Assembly (NCBI GenBank): GCA_945221685.1
Contig: CALYNN010000007.1
Location: forward strand, 1-20,415
Direction: 5' to 3'
Length of the DNA: 20,415 nt
Source: an uncultured Clostridia bacterium
GTDB taxonomy: Bacteria; Bacillota; Clostridia; Oscillospirales; Acutalibacteraceae
The position numbers and the translations under genes were made by a program. Within the stretch, counting starts at the first letter, position 1. Each line of letters starts with the position of its first letter. The notes below the pieces were generated by a model. It saw only the letters and a list, made by a program, of their open reading frames with translations. It searched no databases and had not been told where the DNA came from. This document shows positions 6,975 to 15,088 of the stretch, in pieces.

Positions 6975-7724
6975 TATAGGCTTTATGCCAAGGGAATTCA
7001 AATAATCAAACGCCTGCCCTACAAGCTTTTTGCCCTGAAAGCTTTCGGGAGAATGAGCGTCAAAGGCTACAAGCACCCTGTTGCCTGTTTCGGCGGCTAT
7101 CTGCCAAAAGCGGCGGTTTGGATAATGCCTGCTTTGCCCATAGCCCAAAAGATTAAATTCAAGGGGGCAGTCAAGCTCTTTTAAGCTTTGACAAAATCCT
7201 GTCATCCTTTCGGTATAAACACTGCTGCTGCCGGTAAAATTAAATAAATCGGGGTGAGCCAAATAAAGAAATTTTCCCGTTTCGATACCTGCAAGCGCCT
7301 GATTTATATATTTATCAAAAAGCACGGTGCTATCGGTAGGATTTCCGCAATAGTGAGCATACGGCTCATATTCGTTATCGGTAAAGTGCTGACCTAAGAT
7401 AAGGTAATCAAAGCCGTACTGCTTAAGATAATCAACCGTATTTTCAAAAAGCTTCGGATAATATTCTATTTCGTATCCCAAACAGATATTGATTTTGTTT
7501 TTGTATTCCTGCTTAAGACGGTTAACCGAGTTAACATAATCGGCAACATCATCGGGAAACATTCTGAAGGTAGAATAATAATCCTTGTTAGGAAAAAGCA
7601 TAGGGGCGTGGTCGGAAAAGCCAAGCTCCTTAATACCTGTTTTCACCGCCTTGTTTACATAATCCCTATCTCTGCCGAAGGCGTGACGGCAGCGATTTGT
7701 GTGGGTATGATAATTAAATTCCAT
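6948..7724 (-). CDS. PHP-family phosphoesterase, probably histidinol-phosphatase (HisK/HisJ type)
   Basis: 258 residues. The N-terminus has the PHP metal site His6-Thr-His8 followed by Cys12 and His14-Ala, then SDHAPM with His39. Further on are LGYEIEY, ILGQHF, AHPDLF and DAHSPE, which supply the remaining Glu, His and Asp metal ligands. Length and motifs fit Firmicute histidinol-phosphatases, which release phosphate from histidinol phosphate in the penultimate step of histidine synthesis. No other his gene is in the window, so another phosphoester substrate is possible. Translation starts at 7724 without a clear ribosome binding site; the predicted transcription start almost coincides with the ATG. 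The extreme C-terminus was altered by a 17-bp tandem duplication. Confidence 0.8.
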   Translation of the reverse strand: MEFNYHTHTNRCRHAFGRDRDYVNKAVKTGIKELGFSDHAPMLFPNKDYYSTFRMFPDDVADYVNSVNRLKQEYKNKINICLGYEIEYYPKLFENTVDYLKQYGFDYLILGQHFTDNEYEPYAHYCGNPTDSTVLFDKYINQALAGIETGKFLYLAHPDLFNFTGSSSVYTERMTGFCQSLKELDCPLEFNLLGYGQSRHYPNRRFWQIAAETGNRVLVAFDAHSPESFQGKKLVGQAFDYLNSLGIKPIEKLTIKKS

Positions 7725-7730
7725 AACATT

Positions 7731-7758
7731 ATTATAACCTTTTTTTCTTTATAATCAA
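7731..7758 (-). promoter_or_regulatory. Promoter of the PHP gene (predicted leaderless or near-leaderless)
   Basis: On the minus strand TTGATT (7753-7758) and a perfect TATAAT (7731-7736) are spaced by 16 bases. Only 6 bases separate the -10 from the ATG at 7724, so transcription would begin at about the A of the start codon. Confidence 0.6.
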
Positions 7759-7760
7759 TA

Positions 7761-7789
7761 TTGAAAATATTTTTTTACTGTGATAAAAT
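7761..7789 (+). promoter_or_regulatory. Promoter of the ABC exporter operon
   Basis: TTGAAA (7761-7766) and TAAAAT (7784-7789) are 17 bases apart, with TG one base upstream of the -10. Its -35 is two bases from the -35 of the divergent PHP promoter. Confidence 0.7.
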
Positions 7790-7832
7790 TAACCCACTGT
7801 ATCTGAATAATATTATGAAAGGAGAATGCTTT

Positions 7833-9656
7833 ATGCGATGGATACCCGTTCACGAAAGGGTTAAGGTTCCCGTAATAAAAAATTTAATATGGGCGTCAAA
7901 AATTCTGTTTAAGGCAGACAAATGGTTTTTGATAAGCGGTATTATTTCGGAATGTGCAACTGATTTTTTCAGAATGTTTGTGCAAAGCGTTCTCTTTCTT
8001 AAGGTACTGCTTTCGGTTATTGAGGGCAGCGGAAGATTTGAAAGCTATATAAAATACCTATTTCTGTTTTTCGCCGTAGGCATAGTGGCAGAAATTATTT
8101 CCGTATGGGGTGACTATGTAACAAATGTAAGCCAAAAGAAAATATTCAAGCAGCTTAATAATATGATTTTTGAAAAGGCATACGGCGTTGATGTAGGCTG
8201 CTACGAGGACCCTGAATTTTATGACAAATATCAGCGTGCCACGGAAATACTTACAAACGGCTATTTCATAATGTTTTCTTGGGATTTGTCGGTGGTTTTC
8301 GGCTCTCTTTTTGCCTTTATCTCGGTAATATCAATTGTTTCGGTCATTGATGCGTCGTACCTTATTTTTCTGCTTCCCGTAATTCTTGTTTTCGTTGTTG
8401 AAACGGTAAAAAGCAAGGTGGTTTACAAAAGGGATTTGGAGATGACTCCCAACAACAGAATAAAGGCATATACTCAAAGAACGGTTTACCTTAAGGATTT
8501 TGCAAAGGATATAAGAACCTCAGGGATTTTTTCCGTTATATCGGAAAAATTCATAAATGCAGTTGACAGCAACATAAAAATAATAAAGCAGTACGGATGG
8601 AGGCTTTTTTGGTTTAGTATGGTAAGCTCCTTTTGCGGTGAATTTATACCCATTGTGTGCACCTACGCATACTCAGGCTATCAGTTTGTTGTCACAAGGG
8701 CACTTGATGTTTCGGGCTTTTCCGTTGTGCTCAGCTCAATAAATTCCGTAAGAACCGCCGCAACTAATATTGCCGAAAGCTTTTCGGCGCTCAGCGAGGT
8801 TGCACTTTATTTTCAAAACCTGCGGGACTTTTTTGATTATGAAAGCAGGGTTGTATCGGGCAATAAAAAGGTTGAGGAATTTGAAAGCCTTGAACTTAAA
8901 AATGTTTCCTTCAAATATCCGTCCGCCGAGAAATACTCCCTAAAAAACATAAGCCTGAAAATTGTTAAAGGGCAAACGGCGGCAGTTGTGGGAATTAACG
9001 GTGCAGGCAAGTCAACGCTTGTTAAGCTGCTGCTTCGATTTTACGACCCTACCGAGGGTGAAATTCTGTATAACGGAATTAACATAAAGGAATATAATCT
9101 TGAGGAATACAGAAGAAAATTTGCAACAGTATTTCAGGACTGCAAAACCTTTGCCCTTTCGGTAAACGAAAATGTTATGTGCCGCGAATGTAATGAAAGC
9201 GACAGGGCACAGGCAGAAAAGGCACTTAAGCTCAGCGGAGTTTGGGAGCAGATTTGCCGCCTTAGCAACGGCGGTGAAACGGTACTGACCCGCGAATTTG
9301 ACGAAAACGGCGCAGGACTTTCGGGCGGCGAGGCGCAAAAGACCGCCGTTGCAAGAATGTTTGCAAAGGATTTTGACCTTGCAATACTTGACGAGCCAAG
9401 CTCCGCACTCGACCCCATTGCAGAATATAAAATGTACGAAAGTCTTATAGGCGCAACAAAAGACAAAGCGGTAATATATATTTCTCACCGACTTTCAAGT
9501 GCTGTGCTTTCCGATATTATTTATGTGCTTAAGGGCGGACGGCTTATTGAAAGCGGCAGTCACGACACGCTTACCGAAGCCGGCGGAGAATACAGCAAAA
9601 TGTTTGCCCTGCAGGCGTCAAGCTATGTTGAGGAGGGTGACGGCAATGAAGCATAA
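7833..9656 (+). CDS. ABC exporter, fused membrane and ATPase domains (first subunit)
   Basis: 607 residues from the ATG at 7833, which has AAAGGAG 8 bases upstream; the in-frame ATG at 7761 lies inside the promoter. Residues 1 to about 350 are an exporter-type membrane domain with several helices and the YEDPEFYDKYQRA segment common in this class. From about residue 365 comes the nucleotide-binding domain, with Walker A GINGAGKS (Lys393) and a Q-loop FQDCKTFA. The signature is LSGGEAQK, Walker B is LAILDEPSSALDP with its catalytic Glu, and the switch is ISHRLSS. The signature has Glu where most families have Gln. The protein overlaps the next ABC subunit by 11 bases and the two probably form a heterodimer. 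No precursor peptide, immunity or drug-resistance gene is nearby, so the exported substrate is unknown. Confidence 0.9.
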   Translation: MRWIPVHERVKVPVIKNLIWASKILFKADKWFLISGIISECATDFFRMFVQSVLFLKVLLSVIEGSGRFESYIKYLFLFFAVGIVAEIISVWGDYVTNVSQKKIFKQLNNMIFEKAYGVDVGCYEDPEFYDKYQRATEILTNGYFIMFSWDLSVVFGSLFAFISVISIVSVIDASYLIFLLPVILVFVVETVKSKVVYKRDLEMTPNNRIKAYTQRTVYLKDFAKDIRTSGIFSVISEKFINAVDSNIKIIKQYGWRLFWFSMVSSFCGEFIPIVCTYAYSGYQFVVTRALDVSGFSVVLSSINSVRTAATNIAESFSALSEVALYFQNLRDFFDYESRVVSGNKKVEEFESLELKNVSFKYPSAEKYSLKNISLKIVKGQTAAVVGINGAGKSTLVKLLLRFYDPTEGEILYNGINIKEYNLEEYRRKFATVFQDCKTFALSVNENVMCRECNESDRAQAEKALKLSGVWEQICRLSNGGETVLTREFDENGAGLSGGEAQKTAVARMFAKDFDLAILDEPSSALDPIAEYKMYESLIGATKDKAVIYISHRLSSAVLSDIIYVLKGGRLIESGSHDTLTEAGGEYSKMFALQASSYVEEGDGNEA

Positions 9657-11448
9657 AGAAAAGCAGACAGAAAAAAGCGGCCATTCAATGCTTTCGAATA
9701 TACTGTATTTTGTGCGTCTAATGTTTAAGCACTCCCCCGGACTTGTAATCGGCGAAATGCTTTGGGGAATTGTACTGAAGCTTCCTACCCGACTTGTGTC
9801 GGTAATCGGCGTAAAATACATTATTGACAATGTTTCCGCAGGGGCGGGAAAGGAAAAGATTTTCGGCGCAGTGGGAATAATCGCCGTTATACTCATCGCA
9901 AGCGAAACTGCCGCTTGGATTTTTCGCGAATTCTACTGGAATTCCGAAAAGGAGCGAGCCTCACGGGCGTTAAACGAAACCCTTTACCAAAAGGCAAAAA
10001 GTCTTGATTTGGCAAATTACGATAACCCTGAATTTTACAACAATTTCATTTTAACAATAGAAGCCTCGGCAGATAATATTCAAAATGTTTTGGGACTTGT
10101 AAGAAACTATGTGGGTGAATTCATTTCCCTGTTGACAATCTGCTCGGTTGTGCTTGCACTTGACCCTATATGCCTGCTGATTATTATTGCAATAGTAATA
10201 ATATTTACTCCCATCAGCAAAAAAATCGGCACATACCAAATGCAAAGACGGGAGGACAACAACCGCCTTCACCGCCGCGCCGATTATTTTGCAAGGGTAT
10301 TTTATTTGCAGGACTATGCAAAAGAGGTAAGAATGAACAACATTAAGCCACTGCTTATTAAGCGGTACAACGAAGCGGCACAGGCAGTTTGTGATAACCA
10401 AAAAAAGTATGTAAGAAAAATAGACCTTGCGTATTTCATTCAGGAAACAGGCGTACAGATTGTCGGATTTATGTTCATTTTGCCGCTTTATTTGGGTTAC
10501 TGCGTTCTTGAGGCAAAAACAATGTCGGCAGGCAGCTTTGTGGCGGCATTTAACGGAGCATTTTCAATAGCCTCGTCATTTTCATTTTTAACCGTTACTG
10601 CCGTAAGAAATTTTTCGGAGCGGGCAAAAATGATAGAAAAGTACCGCCAATTTCTTAAATGCGAGCCTACCATTTCTTCGGGAGATACAGAGGCAGAATG
10701 CGGCACACCCGAAAAAATTGAAATTAAAAATCTTTCCTTTACCTATCCAAACAGTAAGGAAAAGGTCTTAAGCGATATTAACATTACAGTTAATCCCTGC
10801 GAAAAAATTGCTCTTGTCGGCTACAACGGAGCAGGAAAAACAACGCTTACAAATCTTCTTTTAAGGCTTTACGAGCCAAGCGAGGGTGAAATCCTTTTTG
10901 GCGGAGAGAATATAAAAAATGCAACTCTTGACTCCCACCGAAAAAGATTTGCGGCTGTTTTTCAGGACTTTCAGCTTTTTGCATGCACCTTGGGCGAAAA
11001 TGTTTCTCTTGATAAAGAGGTTGATAAGCCGAGGGCGGAAAGCGCACTTAAGCATTCCGGCTTTACAAAGGAGCTTGAAAAAGGAATTGATACTCCCCTT
11101 TTGCGCGAGTTTGACGACGAGGGCATAATGGTTTCGGGCGGCGAGGCGCAAAAAATTGCCATTGCCAGAGCCTTTTACAAAAAATGCCCCTATGTTATTC
11201 TTGACGAGCCTTCGGCAAATCTTGACCCTGTTGCCGAATATAATTTAAATCAGGCAATGCTGGAGGCGGCAAAGGACAAAACGGTTATTTTTATTTCTCA
11301 CCGACTTTCCACCACGGTAAATGCCGACAGAATTTATGTTATGGAAAAGGGCAGAATAATTGAGTCGGGAACTCATAGGGAGCTTATGGAGAAAAACGGA
11401 GCATACGCATATATGTTTAATCTTCAGGCAGAAAAATACAGAACCTAA
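9646..11448 (+). CDS. ABC exporter, fused membrane and ATPase domains (second subunit)
   Basis: 600 residues. The start at 9646 is chosen because AGGAGGGTGA lies just upstream inside the first subunit gene; an ATG-initiated frame from 9499 would overlap much more. The membrane domain (to about residue 345) again contains a YDNPEFYNNF segment. The ATPase domain has Walker A GYNGAGKT (Lys398) and Q-loop FQDFQLFA. The signature is VSGGEAQK, Walker B is YVILDEPSANLDP with an intact Glu, and the switch is ISHRLSTT. Both subunits therefore keep a canonical catalytic Glu and switch His. This differs from many heterodimeric exporters, where one ATP site is degenerate. It is the second gene of the unit and is followed by a strong terminator. 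Confidence 0.9.
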   Translation: MKHKEKQTEKSGHSMLSNILYFVRLMFKHSPGLVIGEMLWGIVLKLPTRLVSVIGVKYIIDNVSAGAGKEKIFGAVGIIAVILIASETAAWIFREFYWNSEKERASRALNETLYQKAKSLDLANYDNPEFYNNFILTIEASADNIQNVLGLVRNYVGEFISLLTICSVVLALDPICLLIIIAIVIIFTPISKKIGTYQMQRREDNNRLHRRADYFARVFYLQDYAKEVRMNNIKPLLIKRYNEAAQAVCDNQKKYVRKIDLAYFIQETGVQIVGFMFILPLYLGYCVLEAKTMSAGSFVAAFNGAFSIASSFSFLTVTAVRNFSERAKMIEKYRQFLKCEPTISSGDTEAECGTPEKIEIKNLSFTYPNSKEKVLSDINITVNPCEKIALVGYNGAGKTTLTNLLLRLYEPSEGEILFGGENIKNATLDSHRKRFAAVFQDFQLFACTLGENVSLDKEVDKPRAESALKHSGFTKELEKGIDTPLLREFDDEGIMVSGGEAQKIAIARAFYKKCPYVILDEPSANLDPVAEYNLNQAMLEAAKDKTVIFISHRLSTTVNADRIYVMEKGRIIESGTHRELMEKNGAYAYMFNLQAEKYRT

Positions 11449-11467
11449 AAACACATAATAAGCAGAT

Positions 11468-11515
11468 AAAAGCCGAAAAACCTGTCGAAATATAAGACAG
11501 CTTTTTCGGCTTTTG
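11468..11515 (+). terminator. Intrinsic terminator of the ABC operon
   Basis: AAAAGCCGAAAAA (11468-11480) is the exact complement of TTTTTCGGCTTTT (11502-11514). An inner CTGTC/GACAG stem extends it. Confidence 0.85.
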
Positions 11516-11524
11516 TATAACATC

Positions 11525-11591
11525 ACAAATTTTATATAAAAAATTTGTCACAAATACCGTATTTACAGCACTACTATATAGAGGGTATAAT
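11525..11591 (+). promoter_or_regulatory. Promoter of the secreted protein gene with upstream palindrome
   Basis: TTTACA (11562-11567) and TATAAT (11586-11591) are 18 bases apart. Upstream, ACAAATTTT (11525-11533) and AAAATTTGT (11540-11548) form a perfect 9-base inverted repeat ending 13 bases before the -35, a plausible operator. The 11449-11734 interval otherwise holds only the terminator and the long leader. Confidence 0.6.
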
Positions 11592-11597
11592 AAAAAT

Positions 11598-11734
11598 ACC
11601 GATAAACATTACGGTAATGAGGTGGTGCTTAAGTATTTTTGCCAAAGCCTTATCGGCTTCTGTAAAAATAGTATATAAAAAAGATTTTATAAGTAAGCAA
11701 AAACAAAAATCAAAAAATTCTAAGGAGAAAAATT
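11598..11734 (+). ncRNA. Long 5' leader with a possible three-way-junction fold
   Basis: The predicted transcript starts near 11598, about 137 bases before the coding region. CCGATAA (11599-11605) pairs perfectly with TTATCGG (11650-11656). This closes a domain with a hairpin CATTA-CGG-TAATG (11607-11619). A second arm, GG-TGGTG (11621-11627), can pair with TGCCA (11640-11644) and CC (11648-11649) through a 3-base bulge. I recognise no named riboswitch. The rest of the leader is A/T-rich, ending in AAGGAG before the ATG. Confidence 0.35.
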
Positions 11735-12844
11735 ATGAAAAAATTTTTATCTGCAGTGATGGCGCTGATTATGGCATTCACATGCTTAGGCGTTAGCGGA
11801 TTAACTGCGTCGGCAGACGAATATACCGACATTATGAACGCTATCAGCAACGCTCCGTCAATTACTTTAGGCGAAACGAAATCGGTCACTGTTAATTCAC
11901 AATCTGAAAAAATCGACGAGAATATAGCATTTATTAAATTCGTACCGACTGCTTCGGGCTATTATGAATTTATATGCGACACTAAGCCTGCAACAGGCGC
12001 TGTTTTCAGCGAAGTAATGACAATGGACGACGAAGAAATTTATTCGGGTATGGGAGAAAGCGGCAGAGGCGCAACTGCTCCCGTGTTCAAATGCGCCGCA
12101 AAGCTGACTGCAAACAAAACATATTACTTTATGTTGATTGGCTCCGAATGCGGAGTATATACTACAAATGTTACCGTAGCAAAGCACACACATCAGTATG
12201 ACGTAGCATATACTGTTTCTGCATACTATGAATATGACGCAGAGGAAAAATTTTTATATTCCGAGGACGGCGGAAAATACCAGCCTTGTCTGTACTGCGG
12301 ATACGAAAAGAAACTTGAAACATACTACGCGCCCAAGACAATGACTCTTTCCTACACTACAGGCGTATATAACGGAAAGACAAAGACTCCCAAGGTAACA
12401 ATTAAGGACAGAAAGGGAAATGTTATTTCCGCATCTAATTACAAGGTAACCTACAAAAATAATGTAAAGCCCGGCAAGGCAACCGTAACAGTTAAATTCA
12501 ACGGCAAAAAGTACGACGGCTTAATGGCTAAAAATTACACCATTAAACCGAAGAAGGCAACCTTAACATCGGTTAAATCAAACAAGTCAAAGCAGCTAAC
12601 AATTAAGTGGAAAAAGGATTCAAATGTTTCCGGCTATCAAATTCAGTACAGCACCTCCTCAAAATTCACAAGCAAAACCACAAAAACAGTAACAATTTCA
12701 GGCTCTAAATATGTTCAAAAAACAATTAAAAATCTTAAGAGCAAGAAAAAGTACTATGTAAGGGTTCGTTACTACAAGACTATCAGCGGCAAAAAGGTTT
12801 ACGGTGCCTGGAGCTCATCAAAGGCAGCCACAACAAAGAAATAA
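11735..12844 (+). CDS. Secreted protein with Ig-like and fibronectin type III domains
   Basis: 369 residues with AAGGAG before the ATG. A signal peptide is clear: KK, a hydrophobic core at residues 4-20, and cleavage after ASA at 27. Residues 28 to about 150 look like a beta-sandwich (FIKFVPTASGYYEF). Residues about 151-200 contain KHTHQYD followed by CLYCGYEK, a His/Cys set that could bind a metal. Residues about 205-275 resemble the bacterial Ig-like repeat of clostridial surface proteins, with YNGKTKTPKVTIKD, NYKVTYKNN and GKATVTV. Residues about 275-369 are a fibronectin type III domain (SGYQIQYSTSSKF, KKYYVRVR). The last 150 residues are very Lys-rich, which could hold the protein to anionic wall polymers. 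No sortase motif, dockerin or enzyme domain is seen. It is likely an extracellular binding or structural protein. Function is unknown. Confidence 0.8.
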   Translation: MKKFLSAVMALIMAFTCLGVSGLTASADEYTDIMNAISNAPSITLGETKSVTVNSQSEKIDENIAFIKFVPTASGYYEFICDTKPATGAVFSEVMTMDDEEIYSGMGESGRGATAPVFKCAAKLTANKTYYFMLIGSECGVYTTNVTVAKHTHQYDVAYTVSAYYEYDAEEKFLYSEDGGKYQPCLYCGYEKKLETYYAPKTMTLSYTTGVYNGKTKTPKVTIKDRKGNVISASNYKVTYKNNVKPGKATVTVKFNGKKYDGLMAKNYTIKPKKATLTSVKSNKSKQLTIKWKKDSNVSGYQIQYSTSSKFTSKTTKTVTISGSKYVQKTIKNLKSKKKYYVRVRYYKTISGKKVYGAWSSSKAATTKK

Positions 12845-12876
12845 GCAAAGCTGAGTAAAATTTTGCTAACCCTACA

Positions 12877-12908
12877 AAAAAGCCTTACCCGATTGGGTAA
12901 GGCTTTTT
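12877..12908. terminator. Bidirectional terminator between the secreted protein gene and purB
   Basis: AAAAAGCCTTACCC (12877-12890) and GGGTAAGGCTTTTT (12895-12908) are perfect 14-base complements around GATT, with T runs on both strands. It closes two convergent units, including the five-gene ANTAR-dap-pur operon. Confidence 0.93.
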
Positions 12909-12916
12909 GCTGTCTG

Positions 12917-14350
12917 TTAAACATTGATTTCTACGCTGACGCCTAAAAGGTCCTTTTCCTTTTCAAGAATAGGATTAACCACCTCATTAAGAAAATCTGC
13001 GGTTTGCTCAGGCGCTCTGCCAACAAAGTTTTCAGGCTTAAGAATAGAGAGTATTTCCTCCTTTGTGGTCATAAAGGCAGGGTCTGCGGCAATTCTGTCA
13101 ACCAAATCGTTTTTGCCGCCCTCAACCTTTACCACCGCGCCTGCCGCCATGGAATGCTGACGGATTTTTTCGTGAAGCTCCTGTCTGTCGCCGCCCTTCT
13201 TAACAGCGTCCATCATAATATTTTCCGTTGCCATAAAGGGAAGCTCACTCATAAGCCTTGCTTCGATAACCTTTGGATAAACAACGAGTCCCGATGTAAC
13301 ATTGATATACAAATCGAGAATGCCGTCCGTAGCCAAAAATGCCTCTGCAACCGAAACGCGCTTATTAGCCGAGTCATCAAGAGTTCTTTCAAACCACTGA
13401 GCCGAGGCGGTCCAGGCGGGGTTAAGAGTATCTATCATAACATAGCGTGCCAGAGAAGCAATTCTTTCACTACGCATAGGATTGCGCTTATATGCCATTG
13501 CCGATGAGCCAATTTGATTTTTTTCAAACGGCTCCTCAATTTCCTTAAGATTTTGAAGAAGCCTTAAGTCGTTTGAAAACTTACAGCAGGACTGTGATAT
13601 AAGACCAAGACAGTTGCAAACGATAGTATCAAGCTTTCTTGCATAGGTTTGACCGCTTACAGGGAAGCAAGCCTTAAATCCCATTTTTTCGGCAATTCTT
13701 TTATCAAGCTCCTTGCACTTTTCGTGGTCGCCGTCAAAAAGCTCAAGGAATGAAGCCTGGGTGCCTGTTGTGCCCTTTGAGCCGAGAAGCATTAGGCTGT
13801 CGATAACATGGCAGATTTCCTCATAATCCATTACCAAGTCCATAAGCCACAGGGTTGCTCTTTTGCCTACCGTAGTTGGCTGAGCCGGTTGAAAATGAGT
13901 AAAGGCAAGGCAGGGCATATCCTTATATTCATCGGCAAACCTTGCAACGCTTGCAATTGCGTTTACAAGCTTTTTCTTGATAAGCAAAAGTGCCTCGCGC
14001 ATTGTTATAACATCTGTATTATCGCCGACATAACAGCTTGTGGCTCCAAGATGAATAATAGGCTTGGCGTTGGGACACTGCTCGCCGTAGGCATGAACAT
14101 GGCTCATAACATCGTGGCGAAATTTCTTTTCGTACTCACGGGCAACATCGTAATTAATATCGTCGGCATGAGCCTTAAGCTCATCAATCTGCTCCTGCGT
14201 TACATTGAGTCCCAGCTCCTTTTCTGCTTCTGCAAGGGCAATCCAAAGCTTTCTCCAGGTTTTAAATTTGAAATCTGGAGAATAAATATACTGCATTTCC
14301 TTTGAGGCATAACGGGCATTAAAGGGAGAATTATATGTGTTATTCGGCAT
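12917..14350 (-). CDS. purB: Adenylosuccinate lyase
   Basis: 477 residues. The enzyme catalyses two fumarate-releasing steps in purine synthesis: SAICAR to AICAR, and adenylosuccinate to AMP. The fumarase/aspartase superfamily signature appears as GSSAMAYKRNPMRSE (residues 281-295), whose Ser is the catalytic base region. THFQPAQPTT (151-160) supplies the general-acid His152, and HLGATSCYVGDNTD (100-113) forms the substrate pocket. Length is at the long end for bacteria and near the clostridial and animal type (about 475-480). The start codon shares one base with the purC stop (TAATG), so the two are translationally coupled. Because PurB uses the product of PurC, the pairing is metabolically sensible. 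It is the last gene of the operon. Confidence 0.96.
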   Translation of the reverse strand: MPNNTYNSPFNARYASKEMQYIYSPDFKFKTWRKLWIALAEAEKELGLNVTQEQIDELKAHADDINYDVAREYEKKFRHDVMSHVHAYGEQCPNAKPIIHLGATSCYVGDNTDVITMREALLLIKKKLVNAIASVARFADEYKDMPCLAFTHFQPAQPTTVGKRATLWLMDLVMDYEEICHVIDSLMLLGSKGTTGTQASFLELFDGDHEKCKELDKRIAEKMGFKACFPVSGQTYARKLDTIVCNCLGLISQSCCKFSNDLRLLQNLKEIEEPFEKNQIGSSAMAYKRNPMRSERIASLARYVMIDTLNPAWTASAQWFERTLDDSANKRVSVAEAFLATDGILDLYINVTSGLVVYPKVIEARLMSELPFMATENIMMDAVKKGGDRQELHEKIRQHSMAAGAVVKVEGGKNDLVDRIAADPAFMTTKEEILSILKPENFVGRAPEQTADFLNEVVNPILEKEKDLLGVSVEINV

Positions 14351-15060
14351 TAGTCCAAACCTACTCTCTTCATCATTTCTGCATAAGCGTCCTCTACTCC
14401 GCCTAAATCTCTGCGGAAGCGGTCCTTATCAAGCTTTTCATGTGTTTTAATATCCCAGAAGCGACAGGTATCGGGACTGATTTCATCGGCAAGAACAATG
14501 GTTCCGTCGCTTGTTTTTCCGAATTCAAGCTTGAAATCAATAAGCTCAACGCCGATGGAGGCGAAATATTCCTTAAGCACATCGTTTACGGTAAACGCCA
14601 TTTTCTTAATGGTGTCAACCTCCTCCTGAGTTGCAAAGCCGCAGGAAACAGCGTGGTAGCCGTTAATAAGCGGATCGCCCAAATCATCGTCCTTGTATGA
14701 GAATTCAATAGACGGACAAACGAAATCCATACCCTCCTCAAGACCTAATCTTTTGCATATTGAGCCTGCCGCACGGTTGCGGATAATAACCTCAAGGGGA
14801 ACAATAGTAACCTTTTTTACTGCTGTTTCCCTGTCGGAAAGCTCCTCAACAAAGTGGGTGGGAACGCCCTTTTTCTCTAAAAGTTGCATAAGCAGGTTAG
14901 ACATTTTGTTGTTAACCACGCCCTTGCCTGCAATGGTGCCCTTTTTGAGTCCGTTAAAGGCGGTAGCGTCGTCCTTATAATCAACAATAACAATATCCGG
15001 GTCCTCTGTTGCCCAAACCTTTTTTGCCTTGCCCTCATAGAGCTGCTGTGTTTTAGTCAT
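14350..15060 (-). CDS. purC: Phosphoribosylaminoimidazole-succinocarboxamide (SAICAR) synthase
   Basis: 236 residues. It joins CAIR and aspartate with ATP to make SAICAR, the substrate of the PurB gene it overlaps. Family motifs are YEGKAKKVW at the N-terminus, EVIIRNRAAGSICKRLG in the middle, DFKLEFG, and DEISPDTCRFWD near residues 193-204. The length is the normal bacterial size (about 235-240). AAGGAG lies upstream of the ATG at 15060. It is 28 bases downstream of dapL in the same direction. No internal promoter is evident, so purine genes here depend on the operon promoter upstream of the ANTAR gene. Confidence 0.96.
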   Translation of the reverse strand: MTKTQQLYEGKAKKVWATEDPDIVIVDYKDDATAFNGLKKGTIAGKGVVNNKMSNLLMQLLEKKGVPTHFVEELSDRETAVKKVTIVPLEVIIRNRAAGSICKRLGLEEGMDFVCPSIEFSYKDDDLGDPLINGYHAVSCGFATQEEVDTIKKMAFTVNDVLKEYFASIGVELIDFKLEFGKTSDGTIVLADEISPDTCRFWDIKTHEKLDKDRFRRDLGGVEDAYAEMMKRVGLD

Positions 15061-15088
15061 ATTTCATATCTCCTTTTTGAATAGTTTA

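Noticed and set aside
9012..9488. A 158-codon minus-strand frame inside the first ABC gene
   Set aside because: It is antisense to the conserved ATPase domain, with no ribosome binding site and no recognisable motif.
11598..11660. Match of the leader to known riboswitches (c-di-GMP-I, purine, TPP, fluoride)
   Set aside because: The conserved core bases of those classes that I know are absent; only a general three-arm layout is seen.
11545..11796. An 83-codon plus-strand frame before the secreted protein gene
   Set aside because: It would start upstream of the -35 box, spans the promoter and overlaps the signal-peptide region in another frame.
12844..12867. Weak hairpin AGCAAA/TTTGCT after the secreted protein gene
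   Set aside because: Only 6 bp with a long loop and no clean T run; the perfect 14-bp terminator right after it explains the site.
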